Notes: a model not told the origin generated them from the sequence alone. A DNA stretch of 13,390 nt from an uncultured Moraxella sp. (GCA_943908405.1 CALTTE010000053.1:1-13390); one strand, 5' to 3'. Shown: positions 1 to 7,304, numbered from the stretch's first letter. A program made the numbers and translations.

Positions 1-136
1 CCGTTGGCGACAGCCAGTTTTCAGGCGATACTTCAAAAAAATCAATGGCAGACAACTCAGCTTGACGCATTTGCCCAATCAAATCACGGCGAAAGCCAAG
101 CCCTGAACCTTGTAGCGTTTTTGTGTTTGTCATCAT
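1..136 (-). CDS. hvfB: DUF692/MNIO-family peptide maturase, 5' part only (HvfB/BufB-like)
   Basis: Only the first 45 codons are inside the window; the gene runs off the left edge. The visible residues include GSGLGFRRDL near the N-terminus and DFFEVSPENW about residues 32-41. That is the typical opening of DUF692 proteins, now called multinuclear non-heme iron-dependent oxidases (MNIOs), which have a TIM-barrel fold and an early metal-site strand ending in a Glu-Asn pair. Known family members oxidise Cys residues in precursor peptides to thiooxazole, oxazolone or thioamide groups. The start is one of two adjacent ATGs (134-136 or 131-133). The Shine-Dalgarno is weak (AAGAG about 5-8 bases upstream). 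The two Cys-rich EGKCG proteins directly upstream on the same strand are its likely substrates, which strongly supports the call. The iron-binding residues further along cannot be checked here. A generic DUF692 protein of unknown role is the alternative, but the neighbours argue against that. Confidence 0.82.
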   Translation of the reverse strand, partial: MMTNTKTLQGSGLGFRRDLIGQMRQAELSAIDFFEVSPENWLSPT

Positions 137-273
137 TATTCTCTTTTGCCTGTTTGTGTTTTATACCTACTTGCATCTTTAGTTTGCGTCTTAAGCACTA
201 TTGATTACTTGATTAGGTTTTTGGATTGGTTGTTACGCCAGTTGCTTTGATGCCCTATAATTTGATTCCCCAT

Positions 274-310
274 AAAAGGCTTGCAAGGCTTATTTTAAAA
301 CTTGCAAGCC
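274..310 (-). terminator. Hairpin with short T run between precursor genes and maturase
   Basis: A perfect 10-bp inverted repeat, GGCTTGCAAG at 278-287 and CTTGCAAGCC at 301-310, encloses a 13-base loop. Read on the minus strand the stem is followed directly by TTTT (277-274), whereas the plus-strand side has no T run, so it is oriented to act on transcription from the precursor genes. It lies 85 bases past the second precursor's stop and 137 bases before the maturase start. With only four T residues it may be a partial terminator or an RNA-stabilising 3' stem rather than a full stop. Partial read-through would give many precursors per maturase. Confidence 0.5.
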
Positions 311-395
311 GACTATCCAGATGGTGCAACAAAAGCAAATCAAAACAACATTATTGTCAAACTGATGTTCAGTTTAATTACCGAGCTTAGCATAC

Positions 396-659
396 CTAGT
401 GGTTGCCACCACATTTACCCTCGCCGCATTTGGCATCGGCTTTCTTGCCAGCACCGCAAGACCCTTCGGTATTTTTTCCACCGCAAGACCCTTCGGTATG
501 CTTACCACCGCAAGAACCACCACAACCTGCTTCAGTGGTTTTTGTCATTGCGTTATTATCTACTGATTTAGCAGAAAATGGGTTGGATGTACAAGCGGTT
601 ACGCCACAACCAACCAATGATGCGATTGCCAATGTTTTGGCGATTGTTGATTTTTTCAT
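396..659 (-). CDS. Cys-rich RiPP metallophore precursor 2 (EGSCG/EGKCG motifs), possible lipoprotein
   Basis: This 87-residue exported peptide is probably a substrate of the adjacent MNIO enzyme. The N-terminus MKKSTIAK followed by a hydrophobic stretch is a Sec-type signal. Two lipobox-like sites follow, LVGC (15-18) and VTAC (20-23), so the mature peptide could be lipid-anchored. The body is Gly/Cys/Lys-rich with six Cys (46, 50, 59, 68, 78, 83). The pentapeptides are EGSCG at 56-60 and 65-69, inside a nine-residue tandem repeat, and EGKCG at 80-84. The start at 659 is chosen because AGGAG lies 6 bases upstream; a TTG at 674 would overlap that site. It lies 44 bases downstream of the first precursor and is clearly its paralogue: the shared parts are MKKS, an NPF triplet after the signal, and a KKADAKCGEGKCGG tail block. 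Function is inferred from the motif and neighbour; EGSCG in place of EGKCG is unusual and could change which Cys are modified. Confidence 0.85.
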   Translation of the reverse strand: MKKSTIAKTLAIASLVGCGVTACTSNPFSAKSVDNNAMTKTTEAGCGGSCGGKHTEGSCGGKNTEGSCGAGKKADAKCGEGKCGGNH

Positions 660-703
660 AATGATCTCCTTCAAATTAAAAATTAACGTTTTTTAAACAC
701 GCT

Positions 704-985
704 TTATTTTTTGCCGCCGCATTTGCCTTCACCGCATTTAGCATCGGCTTTTTTGCTTGTGCTACCGGTTTTATTTTGACCCCCGCATTTACCCTCGCCA
801 CATTTGCCATCGGCTTTTTTGTCAACGCAAGAACCACCACCACATTTGCCTTCACCGCATTTGCCCTCGCTACACTTTATGGTTTGTTTGGTCGGAGACA
901 CTTTGACAACAAAAGGATTAGCGTGGGCATTGACACCAACTGCCAACAAAGAAGACAACGCTGCCATTGCAATAGATTTTTTCAT
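704..985 (-). CDS. hvfA: Cys-rich RiPP metallophore precursor 1 with four EGKCG motifs (HvfA/bufferin type)
   Basis: This 93-residue periplasmic or secreted peptide has a clear Sec signal (MKKS, then a hydrophobic segment to about residue 18). Cleavage is likely after VNA (20) or AHA (22), and there is no lipobox. The mature part holds eight Cys (38, 43, 48, 53, 62, 67, 84, 89). EGKCG occurs at 40-44, 45-49, 64-68 and 86-90; the last two sit in near-identical blocks KKAD[G/A]KCGEGKCGG at 56-69 and 78-91. EGKCG is the signature of precursors whose Cys are converted by MNIO enzymes into copper-binding groups (bufferins, H. influenzae HvfA). The DUF692 gene downstream on the same strand fits that role. 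Start 985 has GAGGT about 7 bases upstream. It is the first gene of the operon, followed by precursor 2 after 44 bases. An unmodified metallothionein-like protein is the alternative; the export signal and maturase gene argue for a modified peptide. Confidence 0.88.
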   Translation of the reverse strand: MKKSIAMAALSSLLAVGVNAHANPFVVKVSPTKQTIKCSEGKCGEGKCGGGSCVDKKADGKCGEGKCGGQNKTGSTSKKADAKCGEGKCGGKK

Positions 986-1081
986 AACAATACCTCAAAA
1001 TTGATATTAATTTAAGTTGCCCACCATGACAGCAACTTTACTTAAGCAAATAAACCATCTGCTTGTTACTTAGACGAATGG

Positions 1082-1106
1082 GCGTGGCGTTTTCTTACAC
1101 GCACGC
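1082..1106 (-). promoter_or_regulatory. Hairpin in the predicted 5' leader of the precursor operon
   Basis: GCGT, a bulged G and GCGT (1082-1090) pair with ACGCACGC (1099-1106) around an 8-base loop, giving an 8-bp GC-rich stem in otherwise A/T-rich DNA. It lies between the candidate promoter and the first precursor, inside a leader of about 180 bases. No T run follows it on the minus strand, so it is not an intrinsic terminator; RNA stability or regulation is possible. The rest of 986-1362 holds no coding sequence and no clear terminator for smc. Confidence 0.3.
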
Positions 1107-1162
1107 TAAAAAATTTGAAAAATATTCAATCATTCCAATCTTTTTATGTTTAAAAACAATGA

Positions 1163-1232
1163 TACATGTAAAGCGATTATATCTTTAGAATAAAGCACAG
1201 TTTTGCTTGACATTTGGTAATATTGTCTTGAC
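1163..1232 (-). promoter_or_regulatory. Candidate promoter and operator for the precursor operon
   Basis: On the minus strand a perfect TATAAT (1181-1176) lies about 190 bases upstream of precursor 1. No good -35 is present at the usual spacing, so activation or an alternative sigma factor is possible. An 8-bp palindrome TACATGTA (1163-1170) covers the predicted start site near 1169. Upstream, GTCAAG occurs twice in the same orientation, at 1232-1227 and 1211-1206, exactly 21 bp (two helical turns) apart. No known metal-regulator box was recognised. The assignment rests on position and motif only. Confidence 0.35.
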
Positions 1233-1362
1233 CGACCAACAAACAATAATCCAAACAACAATGAAAATACAGCAACAATAACAATAAACACAAATCCCGC
1301 AATTCAAATACCTTATGGTTTACCAATAATACAACGGATTCACCCAGCAAATAGCAACCCTC

Positions 1363-4300
1363 CTACTCCACCATTTGCCACGCTTCATCTAAATTAACCG
1401 AAACCACGCTTGAGATTCCCGCTTGGGGCATTGTAATGCCTTTTAATTCACCCGCTGTTTGCATTGCCAATTTATTATGACTAATAAAAATAAACTGCAC
1501 CTGATGAGCAAGCTCATCAATCAAAGCGGTAAATCGTGCCACATTGGCATCATCAAGGGGGGCGTCCACTTCATCCAACACACAAAAGGGGGCGGGGTGC
1601 TGTTTAAAAATCGCAAAAATCAAACTCAATGCCGTTAGTGTTTTTTCACCCCCTGATAAAATAGCAAGGCGAGAATTTTTCTTACCCTTCGGCTGTGCCA
1701 TCAGCACCAACGGGGCTTGCCATTGGTCGGCAGCCGACAGCGTACCATCGTCAATCAAACTCAAACTTGCCCGCCCCCCTTCAAATACTTTAGCAAATAA
1801 CGCATTCAAGGTATCATTGACAACACTAAGCGTGGTCATAAACAATTTTTTGGTTTTTTGGTTAATCACCCCAATAGCATCGTTTAGCATTGCCACACTT
1901 TTTTTGACATCGTCCATTTGCTCATTCATCGGCAATAAGCGTTCGTTTAGGGCTTGTAGTTGTTCTTTTGCGGTCAAATTCACCGCCCCAAGCGTGGCAA
2001 TTTTTTTGCTGATGGTTTTTTGCTGATTGACCAACGCTGTGATGTTGTGGGTCGGCGGCTTATCAAGAAAACTATCCAGCGTATAGGACAAATTAAACGC
2101 CTCGTCGTTTTGCTTGAGCTTATCGCCAATGTCTTGTAAGCGCGCCAAAGCCACCGCCACGTCTGCCCCAAGCCCTGATAATTGCTGGGCGATATGCTCC
2201 GCTTCTTGCTGGGTTTTGGCAAGACTGTCTTTGATGGGGCTAAGTTTGGCAAGCATTTGTGCCAATTCTTCTTGCACGCTTTGTTGTTTTTGTTCGCTGA
2301 TTTTGGTTTGCTCGCTGGCGATTTGGTAGGCATTATCAAGCACAGGGATTTCATCGTTGATGCTTGCCAGTTGTCGCTCAAGCGTCGCCAAGGCTTGTTT
2401 GCGGGTGTTTAACTGTTCGGCTAATTTTTGTTGGTCTTTTTGCCGTGTTTCAAGACCTTTTTTGTGATGCAACAAATCCAAGGACAAGGCTTGTTTTTTG
2501 TTTTGGCTGTCAAGCAAACGCTGCTGTAAATGGCGGTGGTGCTGTTTTTGTTTGTCTAGTGCTTGTTCTTGTTGTGCCAACTCAGCGGTAATTAGGGCAA
2601 GTTTATCGGCATTTTGCGACTGCTGGGCGGTTAATTGCGCCATCTGTGCCAATAGCTCATCGTTATCCATTTGCAATTGGGCGTGTTTTTGCTGTGCTAA
2701 CTCAAAGGCTTGCATACGTGTCTTGTGAGCAAAAAATCGCTCGTTATACTGGTTTTGGGCTTGCCATAATTCACGCTTTTTTTGTTCATAGCTGGCGTTT
2801 AACGCATCAAAGGATATTTTTTGGCTGTGATAAGTGTTTTGATGCTGTTTTAATTGCTGTTTTTGACCATCAAGCAACGTCTCAAGCTCGCCCAATGCCT
2901 CATCTAACTGCTCAAGGCGTTCGCTTTGCTTGGCGTGGGTGGTCAAAAATTGAGACTTATCATCATTCATCACTTTGACCCCAAACGGATGAATAATCAC
3001 GCCATCAACACGGACAAATGCCGCCGCCTTTACCTTAAATTTAAGACTTAAAGCGGTAAAATCCTCATCGCTGTCTGTTGTTGTGTTATCCACCCCCATC
3101 TTATCTGCCTGTGCTTGATCTTCCCCATCAGGATTTTTCAACAAAAACAGCGACGACCACAAGGCAAGTTTTGGATGGGTAATCAATTCATCAAAACACA
3201 CAAGCCCATCTGGACAAGCACGCTCAAAGGCAGGCGACTGATTTGCTGTTTTTGTATACCAACCACTGTGCTTGCACAAACTGGGCGGTACTGTTGGGGA
3301 AAGCACGTCATCGCTAAGTATTGCCCCCAATACCTGATCCAAGCACTCGCTATATTGTTTGCCAAGCGGGCTTAGTGTTATCACCTCAGCGATTTTGAGG
3401 GGAGTGGCTGTTTGTGGGGCAATGGACGCTGAACCAGCCTTGTTACTGGCGTTTTTGGCATTGTTGGCGTTTTTGGCATTGTTGGCGTTTTTGGCATTGT
3501 TGGCGTTGTTGGCGTTGTTGGCGTTGTTGGCGACCTTAACAGGGTGCAATACTTTGTGCAACGCATTATATTCCGCCGACAACAAGCCATAGCGTTTTTC
3601 AAGCTCGCTTAGGTGGTTTTGTTGCTCTTTTACCTGTTGCTCGCTTTGAGCCATCACTGCTCGTTCAGCGTCCAATTGTTGCTCTAATATATCAATCTGT
3701 GGCGGTAAGGCGGTGAGCGTTTGATTAAGCTTTAAAAGCGCCTCATCATCGCTCGGCTTGTCAGGCAAATCGCTACTTAATTGCTTAGCGTAACGTGCTT
3801 GGCTAAGGCAACACTGCTTAAGCTGGCTATCAATTACCGCTTGGGCGTTTAATAATGCTTGGCGGTCGCTTTTAAGCCCATCGGTCAGCCGATACTCATT
3901 TTTCAAAGCGTCATTAGCGATTTGGGTGGATTGCTTAAGTGTTATTAGCGTTTTGTCAAGCTCGTCAAGGGCTTGAGTTAATATTGCCACTTGCTGGCTG
4001 TGTTCAGCCAACGTATCCATAAGCTCGCCATCATCGTCCAGCTGGCTTGCCAATATATCAAGCTCATTGTTTAGGTGCTTTAGTTGTTGTTGGGTGTTTT
4101 GTTGGCGAGCTTTGGCACTGGTTAGGGCGTGCTTGGCGTTTTGTTCTTGCAATTTATTGGCGTGATGGGCGTTGGTGGTGGTGTCTTTCAGCCACCTCAA
4201 TTCATCAAAATGACGTTCATACTGCTGTTTGGTTTGCTCAAGCGTTGCCAAAGTCGTTGTTAATTGGGTGTGATAAGCCTGCTTGTCATCGCTTTGGCGT

Positions 4301-5052
4301 TTGATTTTGGTGTAGGTTTGCCACGCGTCATACAGCCGTTGTATCAACAAATCAACTTCTATCTGCTGTAATTGCTTGCTCAATGTTTCAAAGACAAGGG
4401 CGGATTGGGCTTGTTGTTGCAATTCGTCTTTTTGGGCGGTTAGCTCATTTTGTAAATCCTGCAATCGCTCTAGATTTTCTTTGGCCATCTCAAGCTGTTT
4501 TTGGGTTTCAATCCGCCGTGCCTGATAGCGAGACACCCCTGCCGCCTCTTCAATAAACTCACGCAATTTTTGTCCATCAGCATCAATAATCCGCCCAATC
4601 ATTCCTTGTTCTATGACCGCATAGCTTCTTGAAGATAGCCCTGTACCCAAAAACACATCAATCACATCACGGCGGCGTACCTTTTGCCCATTGATAAAAT
4701 AATCAGACTTACCATCGCTGGTAATTTGCCGTCTCAGCGACAATTCTTGATACAAATTCAACGCGTGGCGAATGCCTGTTTCGCTGTCTTGGGTATGCTC
4801 AAGCACCAGCTCCACGCTTGCCATCGCCCGAGCAGGTCGCCCATCACTGCCAGCAAAAATAACATCGCTCATCGCCCCGCCTCTGAGCTGTTTGGCACTG
4901 GATTCTCCAAGCACCCAGCGAATGGCATCAATCACATTGGATTTACCACAGCCATTTGGCCCAACAATAGCAGTGATGTCTTTTTTAAAATGAATGGTGG
5001 CAGGATTGGCAAACGATTTAAAGCCTGCCAATTTTAAAGATTTTAGACGCAT
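1363..5052 (-). CDS. smc: Chromosome segregation ATPase SMC
   Basis: SMC is the core ATPase of the SMC-ScpAB condensin, which loops and compacts the nucleoid. The protein has 1229 residues, slightly longer than the usual 1150-1200. Walker A GPNGCGKS is at residues 31-38 and the Q-loop Gln at 149 (YAVIEQG). A long Gln/Lys/Leu-rich coiled coil follows to about 500, then a hinge about 545-720 (VLGAIL, then VRVDGVIIHPFG), then a second coiled coil. The C-terminal head has the signature LSGGEK (S about 1133) and Walker B VLDEVDAPLDD (D about 1160). All ATPase motifs are intact. Start ATG 5052 precedes MRLKSLKLAGFKSF, the standard SMC opening; the Shine-Dalgarno is weak. The odd feature is an Asn/Ala/Lys tripeptide array at residues about 507-536, immediately N-terminal to the hinge. 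smc has its own promoter candidate and no close operon partner; scpA and scpB are not in view. Confidence 0.97.
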   Translation of the reverse strand: MRLKSLKLAGFKSFANPATIHFKKDITAIVGPNGCGKSNVIDAIRWVLGESSAKQLRGGAMSDVIFAGSDGRPARAMASVELVLEHTQDSETGIRHALNLYQELSLRRQITSDGKSDYFINGQKVRRRDVIDVFLGTGLSSRSYAVIEQGMIGRIIDADGQKLREFIEEAAGVSRYQARRIETQKQLEMAKENLERLQDLQNELTAQKDELQQQAQSALVFETLSKQLQQIEVDLLIQRLYDAWQTYTKIKRQSDDKQAYHTQLTTTLATLEQTKQQYERHFDELRWLKDTTTNAHHANKLQEQNAKHALTSAKARQQNTQQQLKHLNNELDILASQLDDDGELMDTLAEHSQQVAILTQALDELDKTLITLKQSTQIANDALKNEYRLTDGLKSDRQALLNAQAVIDSQLKQCCLSQARYAKQLSSDLPDKPSDDEALLKLNQTLTALPPQIDILEQQLDAERAVMAQSEQQVKEQQNHLSELEKRYGLLSAEYNALHKVLHPVKVANNANNANNANNAKNANNAKNANNAKNASNKAGSASIAPQTATPLKIAEVITLSPLGKQYSECLDQVLGAILSDDVLSPTVPPSLCKHSGWYTKTANQSPAFERACPDGLVCFDELITHPKLALWSSLFLLKNPDGEDQAQADKMGVDNTTTDSDEDFTALSLKFKVKAAAFVRVDGVIIHPFGVKVMNDDKSQFLTTHAKQSERLEQLDEALGELETLLDGQKQQLKQHQNTYHSQKISFDALNASYEQKKRELWQAQNQYNERFFAHKTRMQAFELAQQKHAQLQMDNDELLAQMAQLTAQQSQNADKLALITAELAQQEQALDKQKQHHRHLQQRLLDSQNKKQALSLDLLHHKKGLETRQKDQQKLAEQLNTRKQALATLERQLASINDEIPVLDNAYQIASEQTKISEQKQQSVQEELAQMLAKLSPIKDSLAKTQQEAEHIAQQLSGLGADVAVALARLQDIGDKLKQNDEAFNLSYTLDSFLDKPPTHNITALVNQQKTISKKIATLGAVNLTAKEQLQALNERLLPMNEQMDDVKKSVAMLNDAIGVINQKTKKLFMTTLSVVNDTLNALFAKVFEGGRASLSLIDDGTLSAADQWQAPLVLMAQPKGKKNSRLAILSGGEKTLTALSLIFAIFKQHPAPFCVLDEVDAPLDDANVARFTALIDELAHQVQFIFISHNKLAMQTAGELKGITMPQAGISSVVSVNLDEAWQMVE
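3443..3532 (-). repeat. In-frame 9-bp tandem repeat array within smc
   Basis: Ten 9-bp units run without interruption; the left-most (3443-3451) is degenerate. On the plus strand they are TTGTTGGCG or TTTTTGGCA, the two alternating as 18-bp pairs at 3452-3505 and then four TTGTTGGCG copies in a row (3497-3532). On the coding strand each unit is one tripeptide, mostly NNA or KNA. Unit gain or loss keeps the frame, so length polymorphism between strains is expected. Confidence 0.93.
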
Positions 5053-5074
5053 AAATCACTTAACAAAAGGATAT

Positions 5075-5083
5075 ATTGTAGCA
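5075..5083 (-). promoter_or_regulatory. Candidate extended -10 promoter of smc
   Basis: The minus-strand sequence TGCTACAAT (5083-5075) is an extended -10 element located 23 bases before the smc ATG, predicting a short leader of about 15 bases. No convincing -35 is seen, as is common with extended -10 promoters. The rest of the 5053-5244 gap shows no gene. Confidence 0.45.
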
Positions 5084-5244
5084 AATTTTGGTTTGGGGTT
5101 ACCAACAATCTAAAAACTATAAGTCATCAATAACAAAGCAAAAAGCCAATTTAAACTATCAGACAATTATAGATTGTAAGCCAATCCACAAAACAAGCAC
5201 GAAACCGATTGAACCAATCAATAGCCACACTTTAATCAGCTCCC

Positions 5245-7287
5245 TTAAATCTCTGATACCAACCTAACCAAGGTAGCACGTCCACGCCGTACAACCTCAT
5301 ACTGGGGCAGCAGTATCAGCATATCGGCAAAGGTTTTATAACCCATCGCTTGTGGACCACAACCCAAAAATGCTCTGGCCACCTTACTAATATCGCTTAA
5401 TTTGGTGTAGCCGTCCGCATCTTGATTGGCGATGATGGCATTATTGATATGCCCAAGCAACAAATCCACCGCGCTTGTCTCTTCATCTTCGGCGGTTTGG
5501 TCGGCGTCAATCATCACTATCATTTCATCAATCAATTCATCATCAAGCATATCTTCAATTAGTACACCGCCATCGCCGTTTGTATCCATATTGTCAACAT
5601 CAATATCATCTATGTCAATCGCTTGGGTGGCGGGGTCGCTATCTGCATTCATACCATCTTGATTTACCAATGGATTTGCCAAATCTTGACCATCGGCAGT
5701 CTTGTGATGAGCGTTAGTATTTGTTGGTATTACACCTTCCTTGCCTACCGCCAAGTCATCATTAACCTCAATAGACACATCAAATGCCATCTGACCACCA
5801 CGATTGATATTGTCGCTGGTTTTATCGGCAGTTTTTGTATCGAGGGGTTTTGTATCCGAACTTGTTTTATCAGCCTTGATTGTATCAAGATTGATGTCAT
5901 CAAGGCTGACTGTATCGGTACTGATCTTACTGCCTACCATCTTGTCGTCTGTTTTTTTGGCGGGCTTTATTTTAATGGTTGGGTCTTTGATGTAGCTTGT
6001 TGTGCCTATCACCTTGGTGTCATATCGTCCAAGCGTTTTTATCAATAGCCCCATATTTTTGTAGCCATAATCTTTGGCACTAATACCAATATCTCGCAGA
6101 CATTGCCCAATCGTGGACAACATTGTCCAGCCTGTACCGTCTTGATGGTCAATGATGACTTTGGTAATGGCATCAATAAGTGCTTGATCGTTTCTTAAGT
6201 CATTTGGCATGTGTTTTTTGGGGGCAGTGTCTTGGGCTTTGGGCGAATGAGCAATGGGCGACACCTCATCCATCAAACGCTTGTCATAAACAAACTCTTC
6301 ATTGCCAATTCTTTTGAGTGCAAACATCGGTAAATTTTTGACAATATCGGCAAAACTGGCATAGCCGTATTGGGCGGGCGTGATGCCATAAGTAATCGCC
6401 AAATTACGCCCAACCGTGGCAAGCTCGGCAATATTTCTGGCGTTTTTGTGCGTCAAAATCAAATTGCTAATCGCATTGATGAGTGTAACGTCTTTTTGAA
6501 TAGCCTCTTCTGATGTCTTGTCCAGCATTTTGGTGTTATCAACCGACAAATGCGGTGTTGACACAATGGTTGCTTTGGCAAGCTCAACATAAGCTCCGTC
6601 ATCTTCTTTGGTTACACTAAAGGCTTTGAGTGTTTTTAAAATGTCAGCCAGTTTTTCGCCCTTGTATCGGCTAATATCCAAGCGGTTTTTGCTGACTTCC
6701 ACACCAAGCACTGCTATGTTTAACCGACCATTAACCCCTTTGGTTTTAATCAAATTTTTTATTGTCTCTATCAACGCTTTGTCGTGGTTGGGGTCGGCGG
6801 CATACTTGGGCACAGGGGCAACATAGGCGGGCTTGACCACCGCAGGCGGTGCGGTGTGCTTAACAAAAAACTTAAACTCGTGGCAAGCATTCACCAACGC
6901 TTTAGAGGCATTTTGATTGCCCATACCCACCACTTTTTTGCCGTGTTCTTTGATTTTTAGGCACAATGGGGTAAAATCACTGTCTGAGCTTAGCAAACAA
7001 AATACATCAATTTGCTTACTAAATAAAAGCTCCATCGCATCCACACTAATCGCCATATCCGAGGCATTTTTTCCAGGAATATAATCAAACTGCTGTATGG
7101 CAACAAAACCATACTTAATAATATGCTCCTGCCACGATGTCAAATATGACTTTGACCAGTTGCCATAAATACGCTTAATAAATGGCTCACCCAGATTTTT
7201 GATGTAGCCCATCGCTTCTTCTATGTGGGTTGATGGTATGTTGTCAGCGTCAATCAGCACAGCAACTTTTGGGCGATTATCGTTCAT
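5245..7287 (-). CDS. NYN-domain (LabA-like) putative nuclease with four OST-HTH/LOTUS-like repeats
   Basis: The 680-residue protein begins with a NYN/PIN-like domain (about 7-142) carrying the acidic residues of the family: LIDADN (D13, D15), NASDMAISVD (D77, D83) and SSDSDF (D102, D104). NYN domains are metal-dependent RNases by fold, so RNA cleavage is the likely activity. Four winged-helix-like OST-HTH/LOTUS repeats follow, at about 167-238, 266-336, 366-436 and 605-677. Repeats 2-4 share the pattern of a helix, then YGY or MGYK, then a [F/L]xxxLxxL block. LOTUS domains in other proteins bind RNA, including G-quadruplex RNA. Between repeats 3 and 4 lies a low-complexity Asp/Thr/Lys-rich linker (about 437-604) with a DIDDIDVDN patch. 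Bacterial relatives as I know them mostly have one LOTUS domain and about 250 residues, so this architecture is expanded. Start 7287 has AGGAG 5 bases upstream. It stands alone on its strand. Target RNA and pathway are unknown. Confidence 0.85.
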   Translation of the reverse strand: MNDNRPKVAVLIDADNIPSTHIEEAMGYIKNLGEPFIKRIYGNWSKSYLTSWQEHIIKYGFVAIQQFDYIPGKNASDMAISVDAMELLFSKQIDVFCLLSSDSDFTPLCLKIKEHGKKVVGMGNQNASKALVNACHEFKFFVKHTAPPAVVKPAYVAPVPKYAADPNHDKALIETIKNLIKTKGVNGRLNIAVLGVEVSKNRLDISRYKGEKLADILKTLKAFSVTKEDDGAYVELAKATIVSTPHLSVDNTKMLDKTSEEAIQKDVTLINAISNLILTHKNARNIAELATVGRNLAITYGITPAQYGYASFADIVKNLPMFALKRIGNEEFVYDKRLMDEVSPIAHSPKAQDTAPKKHMPNDLRNDQALIDAITKVIIDHQDGTGWTMLSTIGQCLRDIGISAKDYGYKNMGLLIKTLGRYDTKVIGTTSYIKDPTIKIKPAKKTDDKMVGSKISTDTVSLDDINLDTIKADKTSSDTKPLDTKTADKTSDNINRGGQMAFDVSIEVNDDLAVGKEGVIPTNTNAHHKTADGQDLANPLVNQDGMNADSDPATQAIDIDDIDVDNMDTNGDGGVLIEDMLDDELIDEMIVMIDADQTAEDEETSAVDLLLGHINNAIIANQDADGYTKLSDISKVARAFLGCGPQAMGYKTFADMLILLPQYEVVRRGRATLVRLVSEI

Positions 7288-7304
7288 TGCTACTCCTTAT
7301 TTTA

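Noticed and set aside
4..204. 66-residue plus-strand open frame at the left edge
   Set aside because: It is antisense to the start of the DUF692-like gene, whose minus-strand translation has clear family motifs; the plus frame has none.
396..674. Longer start (TTG at 674) for precursor 2
   Set aside because: It would place the start on top of the AGGAG ribosome binding site and add five residues before a normal MKKS signal peptide.
403..696. Pro-rich plus-strand frames over the two Cys-rich genes (also 302-571, 776-1015)
   Set aside because: They are reverse-strand shadows of the Gly/Cys/Lys repeat codons; the minus-strand genes have signal peptides, good ribosome binding sites and the EGKCG motif.
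396..985. Metallothionein interpretation of the Cys-rich proteins
   Set aside because: Export signals, repeated EGKCG rather than CxC clusters, and the adjacent MNIO-like gene fit a modified periplasmic metallophore better.
1207..1235. Plus-strand TTGACA at 1207 as a promoter
   Set aside because: No -10 lies at 16-18 bases and no plus-strand gene follows for over 7 kb.
3443..3532. CRISPR-like array in smc
   Set aside because: Units are 9 bp with no spacers and encode an in-frame tripeptide repeat.
1544..5037. Several plus-strand open frames of 70-160 codons
   Set aside because: All are antisense to smc, which has intact ATPase motifs along its full length.
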